A stretch of 41,159 nt of DNA, taken from NCBI RefSeq assembly GCF_000186865.1, contig NW_008705618.1, positions 44,211 to 85,369 of the forward strand. Direction: 5' to 3'. The first letter of the stretch is position 1, and every line of letters begins with the position of its first letter. The notes beneath the pieces are model-generated. The model was not told the origin of the DNA, ran no database searches, and worked only from the letters and a program-made list of their open reading frames with translations. Of the stretch, positions 12,201 to 24,200 are shown in pieces. This DNA comes from Aureococcus anophagefferens (Eukaryota; Sar; Pelagophyceae; Pelagomonadales; Pelagomonadaceae). Made by a program: the position numbers and the translations under genes.

Positions 12201-15200
12201 AGCAGGTTTCGACATGAGCGACCCTTGTACACGCGCCACGCATTTTGGATGCGGAGAACCGCGCAGAAATGAGCTTTCCGCGTAACGGTCCATGACTGCA
12301 GCCAAGAGGCATATCTACGAGCGAGGGAGCGCCGGTACCAGGTCTGAATGCGTGCGGCATGCGCCCGATCTTCTAGTGAATGCTCACCAAAATCGACCAC
12401 TAGCAAATCTAAAGCGCAGGCTGGAATTGTTGCGGTACTCGGCCAGGTCGATGTAGGCACTGGCAGGGGGAAGACATGCGGTGGATGAGCCGTACGACAG
12501 GCATCTAGCTTGGTTGGCCAGGGGCTTCTTCCATCCCAAAAGTTGCCGACATGATGCGCCCTCCCGCGAACAAAGCCTCCGCGCAATCCTGGTCCAAAAA
12601 TGGACACGTACGGCCACCTTTGGAGTGAGCCGGGCCATCGAGCCGCACCCACAAGATGCGTTTGTCCCCAGGGTACTGTCGGAGTTGGGTCGGACATGCG
12701 GGCAGCACTGGAATCACGCGGATCTTTCAAAGACGCGAGCCCGTGCAACTGCAACGATAAAGCGTGCGGTAATGCGACACGTGACTCTTCAATAATCAGA
12801 TGGGCGGTGAGAAATGTATTCCCGGCAGCCGAAATTATGGTTCCACGACCGTCTCGAATGCTCGCCATTAGCGCAGTGATGTTACCGTCTCTAGCAAACT
12901 CGAATTCAAGCGGAGATGTCCTGAGCAATTTGTTTACATCAAGAGGTGAGCAGCCGCCTGGTGGGTCCACGTAGTAGTCGGTATGCGCAGAGGAAAGGCG
13001 TTCAAACTCGCTCCAGGCAAAGGCTAGAGTCTCGTTTGCGCAGGCATGCGCGATGCCAGGTGCACGCGATCCTGGACAGAGCGCGTGTGAATTCCCATGG
13101 TCCCTTGCAGCTGATAGTAACAGCACATCAGCGTCACGCGCCGCACCTGCAATGCCGCGACCAAAGGGGAGCAGGAAAAGTTGTTTATCAAGGCACCCCT
13201 GGAGCCCCGAAGACGGGGCAGCAGGGCAACACGACCCGACCACTTTTCCAGACCAATGTATGAAAATAGTAGTATCTTTCTCGCGAGTATCTTGCGGACG
13301 GTCTGTAAGTGCTGTCACGCCCGCAATGAACAGTCGCAATCTAGATATGATGTCATCGGCAGTGTGGCGAGAAAGAGTCGTGGCATGCAGAGCGGACGGT
13401 GACCCTGCGATCTCTGCGCCTGGTGCACTTTTCTGGGTTAGACAAACGTCCTCAAATACGACACGATATCGAAGTTGAGCAAGTGACACTTGGAAGGAGG
13501 TGGGTCTCTGCGAGAGGTCGTTCCTTTTGTCATTGCGAGGTCGCAACAGTCGTGGTGAGAACACGGAGTTGGCCAGGTTGCCGACGGGTCTGAAGCGAGC
13601 TCGCAACTCGAGGTAGCAAACTTCTGCCTCACTGCAGTACCGCGGGATCTTAGCAAGTGCATTGGAACCTAGATAAGCGATGCCTTGTAGCACCTTACCT
13701 CGTCTCAGCTCAATCCAAAGCGCACCACGGCCACGTGCCCAGTCCGCTGCCCAGACTTTTGGCAACCACACGAGCACTTCCTGGGGCGCGATCCTGAATT
13801 CCGATGTAATTCCCCCCCCCCCCCCCGACCTCAGCGCTAATTCTGCTGCCACTACCTTCTCTTGGCATCCATAGCAGACTGCAATCGAAAGATCTCCCAA
13901 GTCCCTCGTACTTCTAGGGGTAAGCTTAGCAGAATAAGATTGCGATGTGGCAAGTGATTTCATAAGCCCGGCAAGAGAGGGGCTCTCTATACAGCGCTTG
14001 GGTCTTTCGGCCACATCTGGCTTAGTTAGGGGGCCCGAAATTCCCAGTATTGCAATTCTCAGCCGGGCTCGCGATCCCTCTGTGACCACCGCTGTTTCTA
14101 CAAGTGGCTTTTGCGTACTTCTCTGATGAAGACGAACTCGAACACTACCAAGCCGACCCGGCGGATGGTAAATACGACCGGTTTCTAGGATGGCGGGGAG
14201 CCTACCTTGATGAACTGACGCCTCTTCTAAATCCAGGCAATTGGAAAGTTTGGGGTCGATACGGCATTGCGAGTTGACGTCTATTTCTCTTGATTGGAGC
14301 GCGTATGTGGTGCAGAATGGGGGCACCTGACCCTCGATACCTAGTTGGATAGCTGCGTGACCGAGGAACCTTGAGCGGACACCCGAGGGTCCATTCTTGA
14401 CTGAGCTGGATTTAGCGCCGCGAATCGAGATATAAAGTATACAGTCACTTGGAGATAGAGTCATTGGAAGCAAGAAGTCACACCTGCCCCAGTGACGACG
14501 GCGCGCGCTATCCGCGGATTGAAATTCAGTATCACCGACGCGTGTGCCAGCCCAGTTGATAGTTGCGCTAGCATCGCATTTGTCACTGCCGCCACGAGAG
14601 CCAGGAACTTGAACTGCTAGCAACTTGTATGGAAACGAATCTGCCCCCCAACGATCAACGTCGATTGAGAAAGACTGCTCGGTCAATGTGCATGCGGTAA
14701 GAGAGACCACTGTAGAAACGTCGCCCTCTGCGTCGCGTGTGACGTTGTATCGCGGCATCAAAGATATTTTCATGTCGTGTCCTTGTGGGCACCGACCATA
14801 CTTGAGCGGAGGTTGCATCATTGTCGACTTGCTTCCCGCAATGAGGGCCATTCCAAGAAATCCCTCCCTTAATCCGTTCTCCTTCGCAACTTTCCAAAGC
14901 AGTAGCTTGACTTCGGGCCACGCCTTCTCGTGTCCAGCGATAGCCGCATGTCCTACTGGAAACTCAATGGGCACTCCGCAGTCGAGAGAGCGTGGACCAT
15001 CTTTCGGGCTATCACTTGCGTCTTTAGCCTCAGCTAGCGCAACACGACGACGATTATAAAAAATCTCAATGGCGACAGTGCGTATCTCCTGCGAGATCCC
15101 ACTGAATGATAATTTACGAACCGAAATGCACTTCTGTGGTGCCGTTCCATGTGTCCGGGCTGGACTATTCTTAGTGCCGCGGCGCAAACGAAGCATTCGC

Positions 15201-18200
15201 TCTCGTCTGACATGGTTTTTCCATGCAGCTGCGCCATGAGTTACGGAGTCACCAACGTGCGACACCATTAGACGGGGAGACAGGGCGATAGAGATACTTC
15301 CCTGGACATGCGGCTGTGTCGAGTATGCGATCCCCTCCTTTGGGCGCAACGGCGCATCAAATCTGTGTGCTGGCGGGCTGCGCAGCATGCGCCCTTGAAT
15401 CTGGCATTGACCGAGGAATTTATGCTTGTGGCCAACAGGTTGCGAATTCTGATTTGGGGTCAAATCTGCCCACAACTCAATGAGCAGTTGATCATTGATG
15501 CTCCCGCGTTGTCGCCCTAGGGGCAGAATGAAGCGTTCGCCAACAGCTTCCGCACAATTATCCTCCCAAGTGGGGTTGTGAACGGCACTGCAGATCGCAG
15601 AAAGCCGTGGGAGCTGCCTCCCGTTTAACCACAATCTTGCGTAAGATCCACTATAAGAAAGATCACTCGCAGCAAGAACGTAGACATATAAAGCCTGTGG
15701 GGCTGGACTTTTCGATTCGGAGCCATAGCGAAGCCAGTCGTTGATGGCAGGTATGGTATCCCTGATTAAAAGCCTCACCACGAGGGTTCCGCTGCCATCC
15801 TCAGGTCCTCCGTCCACTGAAGTTGATTTTTGATCCAACTTCAGAAGTACGCAGTCTTTATCATCGTGAGGTTGCGTTGGGGTGAGCTGCTCTGGGCCTC
15901 GCAGTGTAGCCTGTGTACAAACTGCCTTATAAATTGCGGCTGTGAAATAGGCAAGTGAAGATCAATGTCCGGCATGGTTGAAGTTGCATGAGTGAATTAT
16001 CACTGGAACTGTCTTGTCCTAAGAAGGACCCTCGCTGAGCATGACCGTCTACAGCAACCTGAGCGCCCGGGGGTATGCCGGATGTAAGCGCATACATTGC
16101 GGCAAACATGTGAGACTCTCTGTAATGCGTGCTGGAACCACGCAGCGCGCCGCTCAGGTCAAGGCCACGTGGCGACTTCCACAAACACAATTATGTTTCA
16201 TGGACAGGGCATATCGCCGTGTTGTAGACCTCAAAACGGAGCGCGGGACAGTACTGGCGTCGCCAGATGCGGTCCTTCGCGCTTTCTTCATTGATGGATA
16301 AGTCCACCTTAAAAGCATTTTCAGGGTCGTCACCCCAGCGAGGACATCTCGTTTGCCGTCGCACATCAGTCCGGCCTATCTCTTTTCCATCCCAGTAACA
16401 GATGACGAATGGGCTCACTACCGGGATTTTCGTGCTGTTACCCACGCGAGGGAGTCGCATTCCACGCTGCTGTATTTGAGTTTTGCTTGTGTGTAGAGGC
16501 TTGCCGGCGCTGTGTGCGGGAATATCTAGGTCATGTGCCTCGACAATATGAACCATCAGGTGGGGCTTTGCAGGAACAAGGTGTCCAGCCACGTGCACTT
16601 CGCCACCAACATACCCCTGGTCAGTTCGGTCTTTAATGGGATTTAGTTGTTTGGCAATCCTCTGGCCGACTGCAGAGCGAAGTTCGAGCGCACGAAGTCT
16701 CGCCTCACCAAGGAAATTGTCGGACCCCATGCTATCGTGGTCATACACCTGTAAAATGAGTTCCGCGGCGTTCGCTCTATTGACATTTGCAAACGCCACC
16801 TCATTTGGAATGTCGACGCAGAAAACATCACTGCCACTGCCCGAGTGTTGCAATCGACGGAAGAGGGGATATATGGATTGCGGGGTTACTGCAGAACGAG
16901 CTAACTCTTTGCCGTGACATTTTGCGACGACATAAGGGTCCGACGTACGCGGTGCACTCGAGAATACTTTAATGTCAGCGCCTTGAAGGTTGGTTCCATA
17001 TAGGACTTGAAGCTTGTAGACAATTTTTCTTTTGTGGCTCCCTTCTTCACCGAAATTATCTCCCTCCGAGCTGAGCGTGTCGGCATTCGTATCGTTATCG
17101 TGCGGTGAACTGATTATTGAGCTTGCATGGCCCAAAAGAAGCCGCTGGCTGAGCTTCTCGCTCCACGCTTTCGCTTCGAGAGACGCTGTACGATCGTGTT
17201 GCACATTCTCTGCGCAAACAGACAGGTGTGTGGGTGGTGAGCAGAGATGAGCTTGACTCACCAAAAATAGCGCGGCCGCCAGATCGGTCTATAAGAGCAC
17301 ACCTTGCTTGGATGGGGTTCTCTGCGCCGCCAGTCAATCCAAAAATCGCCCTCAGGCAGTCAGTTTTGACCTCTGATGTCTGATTTGGACCTGAGTTTGC
17401 AACATCCAGGAGCACTTTGACAATTCCACCTGAAGATGCCTTGTTTGCCAGATTTTGATGACTATGCACACCGCTCTTGGTACCCGAGCCGGAGTTTTGC
17501 ACTAAAACTTCCGCGCCCTTGGGGGTTCCCGCCAGCGCTGCTAAAATGCGCGCAGCAGCAGGTTTAGTCCGGTTTGCTCCATGCACGAGAGCCTGAACAA
17601 ACACGGCAGCTCCGCATGTGCTAAACAGCTCATCGATAATTCCTGAGGGGATAGACTCTTCCTCAGTTGTGCTGCTATCATCATCATCGTCACTCTCGTT
17701 GCCATCGTCTGCGCCATCTCCTGGCAGCAGGGTGGAGCTTTGCTGAGATTCTGTGCCGGAGCCGCCATCAACCCCGGTCACAATTGGAGGTCTGGTTTTG
17801 GATGACGCTGCACGATCAAGCAGTTCCGCAAGCGCACAGAATCCTTCGTGCGAAGCATCCCCTAACGCAGGGTTGGTAGTTGCTGTGAGGCGGATTAAGT
17901 GTGGGAGAATGCCGGCTGCGAGAAGCTTTCGGCGCGAAGTTCCGTTACCATCAGAGAACAATCCGCGCACTGCTGTAGCGCCATCGCGCCGATCGACGGG
18001 TGGACTTCGGTCTGCCAGAAGGCCCACAATTACAGGAGCAGCTCCCTGGGATAGAAAAATGTCAGCGATATCATCTACCTTTGAAAGAGCCAAATCAGCT
18101 AGTTGCATGATTCCATCACGCCGTTCGTCGGCAGCACCGCGCTCGATGCGGATCAGGATTCCTCCAAGTTCTGCTTCGATCGGGCCGCGCATAAGTTGCT

Positions 18201-21200
18201 TAGCCAACAATTTGACGTCACGGCGCTTTTGACGCTTCTCGTCTCCAAGGTCTCTCTTCTTTTGCAGCCTTTGATCTTTGCCTTGACATGGTGGTTTCAA
18301 ATAAAACAGTATGACACTGAGTGATCCCAGCATATCGGTTGTGCTCGATCGACCATGTAACAACTTAATCCCCGCTGTGGCGTGTTTTCGTGGAATGAGC
18401 CTGAACGGCACAGCACGCTTGGCACGCTTGTCTTCCTCTTTGTAGCACTGTCGCAGCAAATCAGATCCCTCCAGAATAACTTGACCGTGACAATGCCGAG
18501 TCAATGACCCCTGAGTCCACACTTCGAGGCGAAGCTCGGTGTCCTCGACTATGGGATCGATCGCTTCTGGAGTCCCGGGAGAGTCAGCAACCCCAAGCGC
18601 CGACTTGCTTTGCGGCAAGGGGAGCAAGAAGGTCTCCGACCCCCGAGGCCACTGAGGTTGCCCGTGTTTGTCCAAACCTGCGGATTCTGTGCGCCCCACC
18701 TCCCTTCCACACCAGTGCACGCACACCTGCGAGGGAGTTGAATCTGACAATATTTGCATCGACGCGTAAAATAAGCGTCGAAGCGCACATGCAGCGCACG
18801 TCCACCAAGCTGAAAGTCGGACCCTCCAACAACATGCAGATAGATGGATGATTCTACCACTGGGAGCTCTGGGAGGTCGATCGGACTGATCTGTGTCTCA
18901 GCGAGCGCGGTGTCTGCTTGAATCCTAGAAGCTTCCTCGACGTCCGGTTCTTCGTCCGAACAGTCAAATGTGGCCATGACTTCATTCCGACCGGCCTTGG
19001 CGGCAGCTTCTAACATTGCAGAGAGAGCATTGCGAGATTGTGGTGCGCACTCGTTTTCATTTGCGTTTATCTTGATTAGACGCCACCCCCGTTTCGGGAA
19101 ATGCTGCCCGTCTTCTACGCTCTCTACAACTATTTCACCTTGGTGAGGGCCATTGCCCCTGCCTCTTTCTCGAGGGGGTTTCCAAGTTATCCCCGGGTTC
19201 CGAGGATCGAGCCGCACCTGCTTGACGTCATCCGAAGCCGCATTGAAGATCAATTCTGCGTGTCGCGCTGCAGCGGTGTGACTGAGTGGATCTGTCCTAT
19301 CATTCGCCCGCAGTCGTATTTCGGTGAGGACTGCACTAGGCGACGAATTCCCCGACAAACTCTCCCCATTGATGGCAAGTAAGATCCAGCCCACATGAAT
19401 TTTGGTTTTGGTTGCAACTGAGTTTGGGTTTAGTCCTGTGACCTCATTGTTCTTTCCCCACGAGGCCACCCCGAGCTCTTTCCGAGCGTCAATGCGAATG
19501 ATTCGTTTATTAAGATAGCGAGGGGCAATAAAATCAAAGTTAACGACGAAAGTGCGCGTCGAACAAAGGCTGCTAATCGCTTCGGATAGATCGCCTTCGT
19601 CGTGCACAGGCATTGATGCAATCCGTTCAAGGAGCCACCCCCCCCTTATGCGTAATTGAGCGGACATGGAGTTCGCCATCACTTGCTTAACCTAAGGTAG
19701 AGAGCTAGTATGCAATTATATTAAGAGTAGCAATACCTCGAGATGGCCATGTTGATACCCGTAGGCGCCAACATTCGCCTTGGTCCACACGATTCCTAGA
19801 GGCTTACGCAAATCAAGGCTGAAACATTTCTTGCGAACCGTTTTTGCCTGGATCTGTTCGTTCTTTTGACGTTTCATGGACAAGAGCAGCCTTCGATCTC
19901 TTCGAAGCTGTTCACGCTCGCGACGCCATTCTATTCGCCGGGTAAACTTAAGTACAATATGCTCCTCGGAACCGGCTTCATTATCGACGGACTTCGAGCT
20001 TTCTTCTATAAAGCCCCTCAGGGCGCTGAGGAGCTGGTCCCGATTGCGCAGCCGTTCCCCGTTCAGTTCTACGGCGCGCCATCCCACCTGCACGCCGAGA
20101 CGTGAAGCCTGCGCGTCCCTGCGAAGTCCCAAAACGGCCAAGTCATCTCCTGCAGCTGCCGCAATGGAGCGTGTGCGTGCCCTGGATCGAGTCGTCAATG
20201 CCTCAAGACCGGTGTTCAAGTCTTCGATTTGAGACTCCAGTGACTCATGAGAGTCATTAATTTTGGTGTGACTTTGATCAATCGATTCCCCCATTCCTGC
20301 TCCGTTTGCTCTCGCTGCTTCTTTTGATTTCCAAAAGCGCCGCAAGTTAAAATCGCGCCGGTCCTTGCTCAGTTCAGTGGGTTTATCCGCTATCACCGAG
20401 TCTGGGGCCTCATTGCCAGCCAAATCATGGAAACTTGCAGAATCTGCTCGTGGTGGTTGTTCCCGGACTAACGGCAGGGAGACTCCACTTCGGGCCTTGA
20501 TGTCTGCGCGCTCTGCGTGAGGGTGGGGGGTTACTACCCGAGATCCGCTACGATTGGCTAAAAGAGCAGAGGTTTCGTCTTCATCAACTTCGCCCCAGAT
20601 GACTCCAAGCTCTTGGTTAGGACTGATGGTAACAACAGTCTCAACGTGTGCGAGTTCATGTCGTTTAATGCTCCCGCCCTCGCTTGTAGCCCCTATCGAA
20701 TTTTTTGTTTCCTCATAAGCCTTGGGTCTCACACTAGCATCTAACTTTGCCATTGTCGTACGCCCGCCCTTGTGAGTTTTTGTTCTGGTGGTAAGAGCGT
20801 CAAAACGCTCCAGGCGTTTTTTTGCCCTTTTGCAGAAGGTGTTAAGTTTGAGTGCTCTCGCCGCTCGGACACGTCCCTTGGCCCTATCCGCTTCGCGGCG
20901 ACTGATTGCTGCCACTGCGCGAAGATTCGAACGTTCCGCATGGTCGGCTCCCTTTTCTACTGCGCGAAGAGCCTCGCGAGCTGCACGCGTTGCATACTCT
21001 GCAGATCGCTCTAGAGCGCATAGCATGCGGCGACGTTCATCCTCGGCAACCATTGCCAAGACTGAGTCTGAACGTTCAGCTTGCCAGCGTTTGATTGCAA
21101 TCCTCATGTGAATCTGTCCTTTCCAACTCGCATCTGCTGGGCTCGACAATATTTGCACAATTTGTTGTGAAGGGGCATCAATCCAATCCTCATCGAGGCG

Positions 21201-24200
21201 AATGGCACAACCACCGAGTGGTAAATCTTGACGAGTTGGCTTCTTTGTTTTTACTTCCAATCTCAATTCTTCACGTGCCAGTGCACTGTTCGAGCGTGCC
21301 TTGCTTATCGATAGACGCAAAATGTCGCTCGGCCAAACTCCATCATTCCCCGCGAGTAACAGCACGGAGGAAACGGCCGATTCACCATGGAGAGAGGCAC
21401 AGATATACAGCGCCTGCGCCTCAGGGGATGATTCTGAGAATTGAGATATGGCAAGACCTTCAATGGATACCACAAATGCAGGCAATTCGGATTCAGGAGC
21501 GAGGGATGTCACATCGTCAGTCGGGGACAACAAACGGCCTAGCCCCTCAAAACTAGTATTTGGGAACACGTCTGACTCTACTGAGATTTTACCACGTTCC
21601 AACGGGCTGAACAACAAGATTATTTTTCCAGAGTATCGCGCTGAAGAACTCGTCGTTAGCTCGTACTCCCGTTCTTGACCCTGAATCTGGCTGTCCAGAA
21701 GCTCGTCGTACGTCAGGACAGCTTCTCCAAGAAAATTATTTTTATCATGGTGTTCATTCGAACTCCACATTTCCACGGATACCATTCTTGGCGTGCTAAC
21801 ACTCTTCCGTGGGCGAAATACTTGAATTTGGACACCACGATCTTCCGTCCACACGGGGTTTTGAGTTGCGTATCGAGCAGGCGTACGATATATCTCGCGA
21901 CCATTATGCTTGACGATGGCTGACGGACTGCTAGAACCGTCGCCAAGAGCATCGACAGGACAAAGATTCGCGCCCCGTAAGATGCGGAGCTGAATATTCG
22001 TGACATGGTCTAGAGTTGATTCATTGGAGATGAGTGCTACTCGCCTCACGAGTCGCGCTCGCACACCAAGGCGTGCGATGCCTTCAAGCACTGAGTCTGA
22101 AAGCGAGCGAAATATCATTGCACTCAGGCTGCGCACGTGTAAGCGAAATAGCGGCTCTGGTTTGAAAGGCTCGGCATCTTTATCGTGCACCCACCGGAAC
22201 TCCAGCTCGATCTCCCCGCAAGTTTGACGTTCGGACCTTCCAGAGGGCACACACAAATCTCGCCAGGATCGACATGGTCGTCGGTGGAAGAGCTCGGCTA
22301 TGACATTCACACTGCAACAGCCGAGAAGCTCACAGTTAATTTTGCGCACATCGTGATGTAAAACCTCGACGGCAAGTTGCATATCCCTGATGCCCGTGCC
22401 CGCACTTGTTGTCTTCTCTTGTAACAGGGAGGTTGACATCACGAACGTCTCGCGCCACACAGGAGCTCGTGTCTGTAAAAGGACCGTCGAGCATGCGATT
22501 CTTTGTTGGTTCCTCTTGATCAGAACATAGGGATCACTAATTCCGCGATCGCTCAAAGACGATTTGTTGAGGCTACGTAAACCTCGCGCTTGGATAACGG
22601 CAATGTGAAGTACATTGGGCGGGCCCGTGGTCTTTTCGTCGTCAAGCGCGTCATAAAATGAACGAGCCGGATTGTGAACCCAATTCAAAACCAATTCGAC
22701 CTGCGAAACTGCTATGGATGCTCCCGCATCAACATCTTTCCTGAGAGGCAGCCAGAGCCGAAGTGGTAGAGCGTCAATTGCTGGGTTGCGCGCAAGAAGG
22801 CTTTGGAGCTTGAGCTCGGCATACGAACTTAGGGAATTGTTGCGCGCACCATCTCCAAATGCGATTTCAAGTAATGCACGCGCACCATCACACGCATGTG
22901 CAGAAAGAGCGCTGGACTCGTGCCACAGCGGATGTAAATTGTGTCTTATTGGTGAGCTCTTCCAGGAATCCGCGCCAACTTTCAGCTCGACAAATGGATA
23001 CCTGCCGGTCTTGCTATCCTGCGAGTATTCGTCGACTTGCAATCCACGAGCGCGGACCAATATGATTCTTAGTTCGTTGGGCGCAAATTGTGGGCGCGAA
23101 TTTGGGCAATTCGTGTGCGCGAGAGATGGATTATGCACCCAACGTGCGGCTATCTCAATTTCACCTCGATAAGGACTCTTTCTTATGCTTGTGATTAGTG
23201 CATCATCGGCTCCTTCATCGTCGAGTCGCAGCCACCTTCTCTGTCTCAACTTTGTGCGAAATGATGACAATGGCAAGGTAGCGCGACCTAGGAAATCGTT
23301 GTTGGATGTTCGGTCCCAATCCTCTATGACAATATCCATTCTTGGACCAGAGCCGTCGTCATGCACTTCGGTGTGATGGACCTCAAAGCTAAACACAGCA
23401 TTCCAAATAGGGTTCAAAGACGATTGCACGACGCCCGACTCTGCAGCCTCCATTACCACACCATCCGCAGAGGCTATCGTGATTCTGCTGAAGGGATCAC
23501 TTGTTCTAAGGTGAGTAGGTGAGAGTCGCCGATCAACGGCAAGTAAGCCCCGAGCTCGTACCAGCGCCACGCGCAGCTCGTTAGGCGCTGCCCGGCCATT
23601 CGTACACCTGCAGTTGTGTGTATCTTTTAGGAATACTACTGGGCGCCGTTGCGTACGGTTGATCGAAGAAGCCGAATGCGGGATTATGGGTCCAGCGCAT
23701 TGCCAGTTGCAAGATTCCGAACGGCCCTGGCTGCTCTGCCTCGTTGACTGCCACCTATCGAGGGGATAAAAGTCGTGTCAGCGGATGCGCTCCAAGTAAT
23801 CACCTCATGAGCAGAGCAAGATGCGTTAGTAGTCCCATCTGTAAGTTGCAACCAATCCTCAGATATGGATCCCTCCTTGAAGGTACCAGGAAGCGCAGCA
23901 CCGCAAAGCGGCAACAGAGCGCAACCCATAAGATCGTGTGATGTGAATTCATCATGATTATGCACAATTAATTCGAGATATGGCGGCTCAGAGTCACCAG
24001 CTACAGACTCATATGCCGGCAGAATAAACTGTTCGCCCCACTCGGGGTCCAGCGTCGAGTACGCCACTGAAGTCTTCTGCAATTCAACATCGCCGACACC
24101 ACGGACGCGCAGAGCAACATACGGATCACTGCTTCCATTGGACTCGAGACCTGAATTTCCAAGGGGGGGCTTTCCTGGTTGGTCCGACTCCTCGTTTCGA

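Noticed and set aside
14625..15059. Open + strand frame opposite giant exon 9 (and similar ones over 6-30 kb)
   Set aside because: These are antisense shadows of a C2-coding exon; the - strand translation shows conserved domains and the + strand does not.
16176..16205. A 30-nt intron removing the TAA of the giant gene
   Set aside because: It would insert about 40 residues into a C2 strand-loop. The 171-nt intron 16059-16229 removes the same stop and gives a normal C2.
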